Positions 57,013 to 64,000 of a DNA stretch of 64,000 bases are shown here, piece by piece. Under the pieces are notes generated by a model. The model saw only the letters and a program-made list of their open reading frames with translations. It was not told the origin of the DNA and did not search any database. Every line of letters starts with the position of its first letter. The stretch's first letter is position 1. This DNA is from Halomonas sp. YLGW01 (GTDB lineage: Bacteria > Pseudomonadota > Gammaproteobacteria > Pseudomonadales > Halomonadaceae): the NCBI RefSeq assembly GCF_014840935.1, contig NZ_CP062005.1, positions 2,108,001 to 2,172,000 on the forward strand. Reading direction: 5' to 3'. Made by a program: the position numbers and the translations under genes.

Positions 57013-58455
57013 TCAGTCGATCATCGGCACCAGGGTGTCGATGCTGGACCGGGCATCGCCAAACAGCATGCGCGTATTCTCCTTGAAGAACAGCGGGTTC
57101 TCGATGCCGGAGTAGCCGGTACCCTGGCCGCGCTTGCAGACGAAGACCTGCTTGGCCTCCCAGACCTTGAGCACCGGCATGCCGGCGATGGGGCTCGCGG
57201 GATCCTCCTGGGCCGCCGGATTGACGATGTCGTTGGAGCCGATGACGATCACCACGTCGGTCTCGGCGAAGTCATCATTGATCTCGTCCATTTCCATCAC
57301 GATGTCATAGGGCACCCGCGCCTCGGCGAGCAGCACGTTCATGTGCCCCGGCAGTCGCCCCGCCACCGGATGGATACCGAAGCGTACGTTCTTGCCGGCA
57401 CTGCGCAGCTTGCGGGTCAGCTCGCTGACCGCATTCTGCGCCTGGGCCACCGCCATGCCATAGCCCGGCACGATGATCACACTGTCGGCATCGTTCAGCG
57501 CGCTGGCGACACCGCCGGTATCAATGGCCACCTGTTCGCCCTCGATCTCGGCCGCCTCGCCCTGGCTGCCACCGAAGCCGCCCAGGATCACGTTGACGAA
57601 GTTGCGGTTCATCGCCTTGCACATGATGTAGGAGAGGATGGCCCCCGAGGAGCCCACCAGGGCGCCGGTGACGATCAGCAGATCATTGGAGAGCGTGAAA
57701 CCGATGGCCGCCGCCGCCCAACCGGAGTAGCTGTTGAGCATGGACACCACCACCGGCATGTCGGCGCCGCCGATGCCCATGATCAGGTGCCAGCCGACGA
57801 AGAATGCCAGCAGCGCCAGCAGCAGCAGGGTCCAGAAGCCGGCACCGTTCAGGTAGGCGATGGCCAGCACCAGCGACAGAATCGCCGCCCCGGCATTCAG
57901 CCAGTGACCGCCCGGGAACTGGCGCGGCTTGCCATCGATCTTGCCGGCGAGCTTGCCGAAGGCGATCACCGAGCCGGTGAAGGTCACCGCGCCGATGAAG
58001 ACCCCGAGCACCACCTCGACCTGCAGGAAGGTCAGCTCGGCGGGCGTCTTGTGCGCCAGGGTGGCGGCGAAGGCGGAAAACCCCTCAGTGCCGGACTCCG
58101 CGAGCCGCGCGGCCAGTACCCGGCGTCGCTCCAGATCGGCGTTCCAGCCGACGAAGACGGCCGCCAGGCCGACGAAGGAGTGCAGCGCCGCCACCAGCTG
58201 CGGCATCTCGGTCATCTCGACCTTCCTGGCCACCACGGTGCCGATAGCGGCACCGATCAGCATCATTGGGATCAGCCAGCCATAACCGCCGATGCCCGGG
58301 CCGAACATGGTGGCAGCCACTGCCAATGCCATGCCGACGATGCCATACCACACCGCCCGCTTGGCCTTTTCCTGATTGCTCAAGCCCCCCAGCGAGAGGA
58401 TGAACAGGACACTTGCCGCGATCGCCGCGGCAGAAACGAACTCTTGACCCAGCAT
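57013..58455 (-). CDS. pntB: NAD(P) transhydrogenase subunit beta
   Basis: The 480-residue subunit has about nine membrane helices (residues 1-260) with the glycine-rich [35 protein letters not shown] region, and the NADP-binding domain III (about 300-480) with [36 protein letters not shown] and [15 protein letters not shown]. With PntA it couples hydride transfer between NADH and NADP+ to proton flow. It begins 16 bases after pntA on the same strand. Confidence 0.96.
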   Translation of the reverse strand: MLGQEFVSAAAIAASVLFILSLGGLSNQEKAKRAVWYGIVGMALAVAATMFGPGIGGYGWLIPMMLIGAAIGTVVARKVEMTEMPQLVAALHSFVGLAAVFVGWNADLERRRVLAARLAESGTEGFSAFAATLAHKTPAELTFLQVEVVLGVFIGAVTFTGSVIAFGKLAGKIDGKPRQFPGGHWLNAGAAILSLVLAIAYLNGAGFWTLLLLALLAFFVGWHLIMGIGGADMPVVVSMLNSYSGWAAAAIGFTLSNDLLIVTGALVGSSGAILSYIMCKAMNRNFVNVILGGFGGSQGEAAEIEGEQVAIDTGGVASALNDADSVIIVPGYGMAVAQAQNAVSELTRKLRSAGKNVRFGIHPVAGRLPGHMNVLLAEARVPYDIVMEMDEINDDFAETDVVIVIGSNDIVNPAAQEDPASPIAGMPVLKVWEAKQVFVCKRGQGTGYSGIENPLFFKENTRMLFGDARSSIDTLVPMID

Positions 58456-58471
58456 TTCGACTCTCCGCGAT

Positions 58472-60043
58472 TCAGGATTTCTGGAACATGGCCAGCATCC
58501 GGCGTGTCACCAGGAAGCCACCCACGATATTGATGGACGCGATCAGCACCGAAATCCCGGCCAGCAGCCCCACCAGCCAGTTGCCCGAGCCGACCTGCAG
58601 CACGGCGCCGAGGATGATGATGCCGGAGATGGCATTGGTCACCGCCATCAGCGGGGTATGCAGCGAGTGGCTGACGTTCCAGATCACCTGGAAACCGACG
58701 AAGCAGGCCAGCACGAAGACGATGAAATGCTGCATGAAGGAGGCCGGCGCCACCTGGCCGAGCAACCACATCAGCACCCCGCCTGCCGCGAGCAGGCCGA
58801 CCTGACGCTTGGTCTGGGCGACGAAGGCGGCATGCTCGGCGGCCTTCTTCTCCTCGTGGGTGGGCTCCTTCTCCTTCGGCTTGGGCTTGGCCGCGCCGAT
58901 CGCCTTCACCTTGGGCGGCGGTGGCGGGAAGGTAATTTCCCCCCCGTGGGTCACGGTGGCGCCACGGATCACGTCGTCTTCCATGTCATGATCGATCACG
59001 CCGTCCTTCTCGGGGGTCAGATCGGTCAGCATGTGGCGAATGTTGGTGGCATAAAGCAGCGAGGACTGTGTCGCCATCCGCGACGGGAAGTCGGTATAGC
59101 CGACCACGATCACGCCGTTGTCGGTGACGATGCGCTGATCGGGTACGGTCAGATCGCAGTTGCCGCCCTTCTCCGCGGCCAGGTCGACGATCACCGAGCC
59201 GGGCTTCATGGCCTTCACCATGTCCTCGAGCCACAGCTTGGGCGCCGGCTTGCCGGGAATCAGCGCGGTGGTAATGACGATGTCCACCTCAGGGGCCTGT
59301 TCGCGGAAGCACTCAAGCTGCTTCTCGCGGAACTCGGGGCTAGAGGGCGCCGCATAACCGCCGCTCTCGGCACCATCCTGACTGTCCTCGAAGTCGAGAA
59401 ACAGGAACTCGGCGCCCATGGACTCGATCTGCTCGGCCACTTCGGGCCGCACGTCGAAGGCCCGCACCACGGCCCCGAGGCTGGTCGCCGTGCCGATGGC
59501 GGCGAGCCCCGCCACGCCGGCACCGACCACCAGCACCTTGGCCGGCGGCACCTTGCCCGCGGCGGTGACCTGGCCAGTGAAGAAGCGGCCAAACTGGTTG
59601 CCGGCCTCGATCACCGCCCGATAGCCGGCGATGTTGGCGGTACTCGACAGGGCATCCATCTTCTGGGCCCGCGAGATGCGCGGCACCATGTCCATGGCGA
59701 CGACGGTCGCACCCTGAGAACGACAGCGCTCCAGCAGCGCCTCATTCTGGGCCGGCCAGAAGAACGAAATCAGTGTCTGGCCGTCATGCAGCCGATCGGC
59801 TTCCTCGTCCGTGGGCTCGCGCACCTTGATCACGGTGTCGGCCTGCGCCCAGAGCGCCTCGGCATCCTCGACCACGCGCACGCCGGCCTCGCGATAGGCC
59901 GCATCGGCGAAGCCCGCGGCCACGCCGGCTCCGGCCTCGACCAGGCACTCGTGGCCGAGTTTCTGGATCTGCTGCGCGCTCTCGGGGGTCAGCGCGACGC
60001 GCGCTTCCCCCGGGGCCCGCTCCTTGGGTGCTCCGATCTTCAC
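58472..60043 (-). CDS. pntA: NAD(P) transhydrogenase subunit alpha
   Basis: The 523-residue subunit opens [20 protein letters not shown] (alanine-dehydrogenase/PNT N-domain) and holds the NAD site [26 protein letters not shown] region near residue 170; the C-terminus carries four membrane helices beginning near residue 415 after a Lys/Glu/Pro-rich linker. This is the undivided E. coli-type alpha chain. The start is the GTG at 60043: GGGAGG lies six bases upstream and the sequence then matches PntA N-termini; an ATG 45 bases upstream is less likely. Confidence 0.95.
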   Translation of the reverse strand: MKIGAPKERAPGEARVALTPESAQQIQKLGHECLVEAGAGVAAGFADAAYREAGVRVVEDAEALWAQADTVIKVREPTDEEADRLHDGQTLISFFWPAQNEALLERCRSQGATVVAMDMVPRISRAQKMDALSSTANIAGYRAVIEAGNQFGRFFTGQVTAAGKVPPAKVLVVGAGVAGLAAIGTATSLGAVVRAFDVRPEVAEQIESMGAEFLFLDFEDSQDGAESGGYAAPSSPEFREKQLECFREQAPEVDIVITTALIPGKPAPKLWLEDMVKAMKPGSVIVDLAAEKGGNCDLTVPDQRIVTDNGVIVVGYTDFPSRMATQSSLLYATNIRHMLTDLTPEKDGVIDHDMEDDVIRGATVTHGGEITFPPPPPKVKAIGAAKPKPKEKEPTHEEKKAAEHAAFVAQTKRQVGLLAAGGVLMWLLGQVAPASFMQHFIVFVLACFVGFQVIWNVSHSLHTPLMAVTNAISGIIILGAVLQVGSGNWLVGLLAGISVLIASINIVGGFLVTRRMLAMFQKS

Positions 60044-60426
60044 TCTATGCCTCCCTGTCGCGACGCTCGTCGCGAAGTTGGCCGCCATGCTGGGGCGGGA
60101 ATGAATCGATGTCAGCAGGAATCACCGGCGCTAACGCCCAAGGACGTACGGACGCTGTTGATTCACTGCCAGTTCGCAATCTTTTTAGGAAGCAACAAAA
60201 ATGCCAGGGATTGCAAGAAAAAACCTTTATAAAGAGATAGTTATGCCATATATAACATCACTGTTATATTTCATTCGACATTTAAGCCACTGATAAATAA
60301 CGAAAAGCTCACCACTCCAAACCTCGCTAAATCATTATGAATGCCATAACAAAAGCCTTATTGCCGATCTAGCACTGACAGTTGGCACCGCTAACCGACG
60401 TGCCTAAGCAACTGCCTTCGGCCTCA
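60044..60426. other. AT-rich intergenic region upstream of pntA with a 20-base palindrome
   Basis: The 383-base gap between pntA and the isochorismatase-fold gene turns sharply AT-rich at about 60185-60370. It contains ATATAACA-TCAC-TGTTATAT (60250-60269), an 8-base perfect inverted repeat about 205 bases upstream of pntA, and CTTTATAAAG nearby. It probably carries the pntAB promoter and an operator. The frames open through it have no codon pattern or homology that I recognise. Confidence 0.5.
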
Positions 60427-61026
60427 TCAGAACTGCTGTACCACCTCCCGCGTCGAGGCAATACGCGCGTAATGACTGCCCAGCAGCGCCAGGCTGAACC
60501 GCTGGACGTCATCGGCAGACCAGCGGCGCCCTTCATCATCATCGAGCGGAAAACTCGCACAGGCGTCGGCGACCACCACCACCCCGAAGTCGAGGCAATG
60601 GGCATGGCGCGCGGCCGTGGAGACGGCATGACCGGTGGCGACACCGGCCACCACCAGCCGCGACACGCCGTGGCGGCGCAACCAGGTGTCGAGGTCGGTG
60701 CCAATGAAGGGGCTCTCGACGTGCTTGGTGACGACACGCTCCCCGGCCAGGGGCATGGCGCAGGCCTTGAAATCGGCCCCGGCATGGCCGGAGCGATAGG
60801 GGGAGCCGGGGGTATGGGAGAAGTGACGCACGTGAACGATGTGTCCATTACCGCCGCGCCAGCAGGTCAGCAGCTCATCGAGCCGGTCATCGAGGGCCGG
60901 GTTGCTGTGCGCGCCGTGAAGATCGACGTCATCGATGGCCTGCTGGATATCGATCAGCAACAGGGCCGCTGCATCGTCCCTGGCGTCACAGAGACGCAAC
61001 CGTGCATTGCTTGACTGGCGCACCAT
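60427..61026 (-). CDS. Isochorismatase-fold hydrolase-like protein lacking the usual cysteine
   Basis: The 199-residue protein has the cysteine-hydrolase (isochorismatase) fold: ALLLIDIQQAIDD with the catalytic Asp near residue 25, the Lys in VVTKHVESPFIGTDL, and GVATGHAVSTAARHA at the nucleophile elbow. Aligned with the family pattern GVxTxxCVxxTARxA, the cysteine position is alanine (and histidine precedes it). Nicotinamidase-type chemistry through a thiol is therefore unlikely; non-thiol relatives or a binding role are possible. The ATG at 61026 follows CGGAGGTGGTC. No operon partner is evident. Confidence 0.78.
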   Translation of the reverse strand: MVRQSSNARLRLCDARDDAAALLLIDIQQAIDDVDLHGAHSNPALDDRLDELLTCWRGGNGHIVHVRHFSHTPGSPYRSGHAGADFKACAMPLAGERVVTKHVESPFIGTDLDTWLRRHGVSRLVVAGVATGHAVSTAARHAHCLDFGVVVVADACASFPLDDDEGRRWSADDVQRFSLALLGSHYARIASTREVVQQF

Positions 61027-61181
61027 GACCACCTCCGTCGACTGCCCTGAACTGAACAGCCCGGAACTGAAGTGCTCTGGACCGCATTGCCCCCTGCAAG
61101 CATAGATGCTCGCACGCCAGGTCGCCCTGCAATGCAGCATGAGGCTCTCAACGCTCTGGCCATGATGACCATCGAAACGAC

Positions 61182-61216
61182 GACGCCTCCCACGGCACCA
61201 GGCCGGGGAAGGCGTC
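61182..61216 (-). terminator. Probable terminator after the Bax-like gene
   Basis: GACGCCT (61182-61188) pairs with AGGCGTC (61210-61216), with further inner pairing of CCC with GGGG. On the minus strand it is followed by GTCGTTTCG. It lies about 90 bases beyond the Bax-like stop codon. Confidence 0.55.
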
Positions 61217-61307
61217 TTCCAAGGGGACAGCGTCTGAACGCTGAGGCAGGACCTGAACGCTGCCTGCAGGCAGCACAGGCTATCGGCTATCAGGTCAGCC
61301 GATCCGA

Positions 61308-62090
61308 TCAGGCAGGCGTATCGCCGACATGGCGACGAATTCGCTCGGCATTGGTGCGCAGCAGCGACAGCAACACGTCCTGGTAGTCGGGGCGGGTGGC
61401 GTAATCGTCCAGGGTGGCAATCAACGCCTCCGGAGACACGTCGCCTTCGTCGGCCAGCTGCGCCCGACGCGAGCGCAGTTCAGCATAGGCGCCATGGGTG
61501 TTCAGGTTCTTGAGATAGGCGCGCACGGCCTCCTGAACACTGTCGAAGGACTGGTAGCGGCCGCTGCTGGCCCGCATGCCGAAGAGGTTGTTGTTCTGAC
61601 GCGCCAGACGCGAGGTGCCCCAGCCGGATTCCTCCACGGCCTGCACCGCGACCATCTCCAGCGGCAGCGGTGCGACGCGCTTGAGCAAGGCCTGGCTGAT
61701 CTCGCCCGGCACGCAGTCCAGCGCATACTCCACGCACAGGGCCGCCACCCGCTCACGTTCGGCAGCATTCAAGGGCGCCTTCCGCTCGTTCAGCGCCAGC
61801 AGCCACTCGCGGCGGGCGGCCAGGCGCGAATTCTCGACCTCGACGATCGGCACCAGCACCTCGAGGAAGGCATCCTTGCGCTGTGGCCCCGCCGGCCACT
61901 GGCGAAGATCCGGCAGCCGAGCGTCCGAGGCCGGCAGCTCGACGCCGGCCTCATCCGGCGCCACGGGGTGAGAGACCGCCATCGGCGGCATGGCCACGAC
62001 GCCCAGACTCAGGATCAGCAGCGCCGCCGGCCAGGGCCGACGACGCTGGAACGACGATAGGAAAGACGAAGGTAACAGGTAGCGCATCAT
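61308..62090 (-). CDS. Bax-like glucosaminidase-domain protein
   Basis: The 260-residue protein starts with a basic segment and a hydrophobic span (WPAALLILSLGVVAMPPMAV, residues about 20-39), a signal peptide or anchor, and then a mannosyl-glycoprotein endo-beta-N-acetylglucosaminidase-type domain as in E. coli Bax: AVEESGWGTSRLARQNNNLFGM (residues about 150-171, catalytic Glu in the EES) and AYLKNLNTHGAYAELR. It should act on peptidoglycan in the periplasm. Two ATGs are adjacent at 62090 and 62087; GCGGAGTCCTG precedes them. Confidence 0.88.
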   Translation of the reverse strand: MMRYLLPSSFLSSFQRRRPWPAALLILSLGVVAMPPMAVSHPVAPDEAGVELPASDARLPDLRQWPAGPQRKDAFLEVLVPIVEVENSRLAARREWLLALNERKAPLNAAERERVAALCVEYALDCVPGEISQALLKRVAPLPLEMVAVQAVEESGWGTSRLARQNNNLFGMRASSGRYQSFDSVQEAVRAYLKNLNTHGAYAELRSRRAQLADEGDVSPEALIATLDDYATRPDYQDVLLSLLRTNAERIRRHVGDTPA

Positions 62091-62283
62091 CAGGACTCCG
62101 CTAATGCTCGATCAAGACCGCCGTTCCACGACGGTCCTTGAACACGGTGCCCCTTTGCAACGTCCGGGGCACTACGAAAGGGCCATGGCAAGACGTGTCC
62201 GACCAGGCCCGGTGACACTTTGCGGGCAAGCCTATCAGGCATTGGCCGAATCACCGAGAATTATTGCACTGCACAAAATAAAA

Positions 62284-62311
62284 AACCCTGCCAGGCGGAC
62301 CTGGCAGGGTT
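62284..62311 (-). terminator. Terminator after htpG
   Basis: AACCCTGCCAGG (62284-62295) pairs perfectly with CCTGGCAGGGTT (62300-62311), loop CGGA. On the minus strand the hairpin is followed by TTTTTTATTTTG, an ideal intrinsic terminator for htpG. Confidence 0.95.
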
Positions 62312-62362
62312 GGCGATGACTCACCACGCGCGTAACAGGTACGCGCGATCAGCACATGGCGC

Positions 62363-64000
62363 TCAAGCCATCAGCAGCGCATTGAGGCGCTTGACGTAGG
62401 CGGCCGGATCATCGAGATGACCGCCCTCGGCGATGATCGCCTGGTCGAGCAGGATGCGCGACAGATCGCTGAAGGCCTCGCCTTCGGCGCCTTCCAGACG
62501 ACCGACCAGCGCATGCTCGGGGTTGAGCTCGAGGATCGGCTTGACCTCCGGCATCGGCTGGCCGGCGGCCTCCATGATACGACGCATCTGGAAGCCCATC
62601 TCGTGTTCCGGCAGCACCACGCAGGCCGGGGAGTCGGTCAGGCGATGGGTGACCTTGACCTCCTGAACCTCTTCGCCCAGGGCCTCCTTGACGCGCTTGA
62701 CCAGGTCTTCCTTGGACTTGGCGGTCTCTTCCTGTGCCTTCTTCTCGTCCTCGTCCTCGATCTCGCCCAGATCCAGTTCGCCCTTGGCGACGTCGACCAT
62801 GGACTTGCCGTCGAACTCGGTGAGGTGGCTCATCAGCCACTCGTCGATGCGATCGGAGAGCAGCAGGACCTCGATACCCTTCTTGCGGAAGATCTCGAGA
62901 TGCGGGCTGTGCTTGGCCGCATTGAAGCTATCGGCCACGATGTAGTAGATCTTCTGCTGGCCTTCCTTCATGCGCTCGACGTAGGCCGCCAGCGACTGAT
63001 CCTGGGTCGCGCTGTCGGTGTGGGTCGAGGCGAAGCGCAGCAGTGCGGCGATCTTGTCGCGGTTGGCATGATCCTCGGCCGGGCCTTCCTTCAGCACCGT
63101 GCCGAAGGTGTTCCAGAAGGTCTGGTACTGCTCGTCGTCCTTGGCCAGCTTCTTGAGCATGTCCAGGCCACGCTTGGTCAGAGCCGCCTTCATCTTGTCG
63201 ACCTGCGGGTCCTGCTGCAGCAGTTCGCGGGACACGTTCAGCGACAGGTCCTTGGAATCCACCACGCCCTTGATGAAGCGCAGGTACAGCGGCAGGAACT
63301 GCTCGGCGTCATCCATGATGAAGACGCGCTGCACGTAGAGCTTAAGGCCACGGGCTCCATCGCGCTCGTACAGATCGAAGGGCGCGCGGCCCGGCACGTA
63401 CAGAAGGCTGGTGTAGTCGAGCTTGCCCTCGACCCGGTTATGGCTCCAGGTCAGCGGGTCGCTGAAGTCATGGGAGACATGCTTGTAGAACGCCTTGTAC
63501 TCATCGTCGCTGATCTCGGCCTTGGGGCGCACCCACATCGCCGTCGCCTCGTTGACGGTCTCCCAGGTGGTGACCTCGCTACCTTCGACCTCATTGCCCT
63601 CGTCGTCCTTGGCGGTCTCGGTCTTGGGCATGCGCACCGGCACTTCGATGTGATCGGAGTACTTGCGCACCAGGTTCTGGAGGCGGAAGTCGTCGGCGTA
63701 TTCCTGGGCGTCTTCCTTGAGATGCAGGACGATCTCGGTGCCACGCACCTCGCGGTCGATATCGGCGATGGTAAATTCGCCCTCGCCCTTGGAGCGCCAC
63801 TCGACGCCGGCATCATGGGGCTGGTCGGCACGGCGGGTGCGAACACTCACCTCATCGGCGACGATGAAGCCGGAATAAAAGCCGACGCCGAACTGGCCGA
63901 TCAGGCGCGCGTCCTTCTGCTGCTCGCCGGAGAGCTGCTTGAGGAAGTCGGCGGTACCGCTCTTGGCGATGGTGCCGAGGTTCTGGATCACCTCGTCGCG
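62363..64000 (-). CDS. htpG: Chaperone HtpG (Hsp90), lacking its N-terminus at window edge
   Basis: The frame is open from the right edge to the stop at 62363, giving 545 residues; roughly the first 90 of about 630 lie outside. The visible N-terminal part reads [20 protein letters not shown] and [14 protein letters not shown], the ATP-binding Hsp90 fold, followed by the middle domain ([24 protein letters not shown] region, then [12 protein letters not shown] with its catalytic Arg) and the dimerisation domain. It is an ATP-dependent cytosolic chaperone, usually heat-induced; its promoter is not in the window. Confidence 0.97.
   Translation of the reverse strand, partial: RDEVIQNLGTIAKSGTADFLKQLSGEQQKDARLIGQFGVGFYSGFIVADEVSVRTRRADQPHDAGVEWRSKGEGEFTIADIDREVRGTEIVLHLKEDAQEYADDFRLQNLVRKYSDHIEVPVRMPKTETAKDDEGNEVEGSEVTTWETVNEATAMWVRPKAEISDDEYKAFYKHVSHDFSDPLTWSHNRVEGKLDYTSLLYVPGRAPFDLYERDGARGLKLYVQRVFIMDDAEQFLPLYLRFIKGVVDSKDLSLNVSRELLQQDPQVDKMKAALTKRGLDMLKKLAKDDEQYQTFWNTFGTVLKEGPAEDHANRDKIAALLRFASTHTDSATQDQSLAAYVERMKEGQQKIYYIVADSFNAAKHSPHLEIFRKKGIEVLLLSDRIDEWLMSHLTEFDGKSMVDVAKGELDLGEIEDEDEKKAQEETAKSKEDLVKRVKEALGEEVQEVKVTHRLTDSPACVVLPEHEMGFQMRRIMEAAGQPMPEVKPILELNPEHALVGRLEGAEGEAFSDLSRILLDQAIIAEGGHLDDPAAYVKRLNALLMA

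Noticed and set aside
62104-62319. 71-codon plus-strand frame before htpG's terminator
   Set aside because: It runs through the htpG terminator hairpin and has no ribosome site or recognisable sequence.

Overview
The window reads as a piece of the chromosome of a GC-rich gammaproteobacterium of the Halomonas type (Halomonadaceae, Oceanospirillales). This is inferred from the miaB-ybeZ-ybeY-corC-lnt block, the prmB/aroC/smrB arrangement, the phaP/phaC polyhydroxyalkanoate genes, the rpe-gph-trpE order and the many protein families usual in that group; no rRNA marker lies in the window. Coding density is high, most operons end in clear GC-rich hairpins, and I see no rRNA, tRNA, insertion sequence, prophage or CRISPR array.

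Layout. 1-2200 (minus): propionate catabolism, with a GntR/FCD regulator, prpB and a prpC cut by the left edge; two near-identical 12-bp palindromes sit upstream of the regulator. 2438-6400: pabB, cysH, cysB and trxA. 6471-8527: an AI-2E-family permease and a SIMPL-domain secreted protein. 8701-15680: serS, a very large FAD/Fe-S oxidoreductase of the YdiJ type and a CPA1 Na+/H+ antiporter with a nucleotide-binding tail. 15786-20715: a compact ethanolamine module (eutB, eutC, permease, divergent AraC regulator) without microcompartment genes.

20869-34000: the tryptophan region. trpG-trpD-trpC are separated from trpE by a two-gene unit encoding a double-domain KaiC-like ATPase translationally coupled to a REC-like/GAF/GGDEF/EAL cyclic-di-GMP protein. 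Upstream of trpE is a candidate leader peptide ending Trp-Arg-Trp-stop followed by a hairpin and a T-rich tract, suggesting attenuation. Further upstream come gph, a divergent ndh, an MscS channel, a GIY-YIG protein and rpe.

34164-44502: ggt, an MFS permease, tpm, an SH3-domain membrane protein, then miaB-ybeZ-ybeY-corC-lnt. 44609-47881: phaC, phaP and a small DUF6489-like gene. 47952-56889: aroC, prmB, smrB, a patatin-like protein, two overlapping alpha/beta hydrolases, a 33-codon membrane ORF, an AEC permease, an ABM-domain protein, sixA and gpsA. 57013-64000: pntAB, an isochorismatase-fold protein lacking the expected cysteine, a Bax-like glucosaminidase and htpG cut by the right edge.

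The least ordinary parts are the KaiC/cyclic-di-GMP gene pair inside the split trp locus, the trp leader, and several operator-like palindromes. All functional statements rest on reading protein motifs and gene order; no database search was possible.
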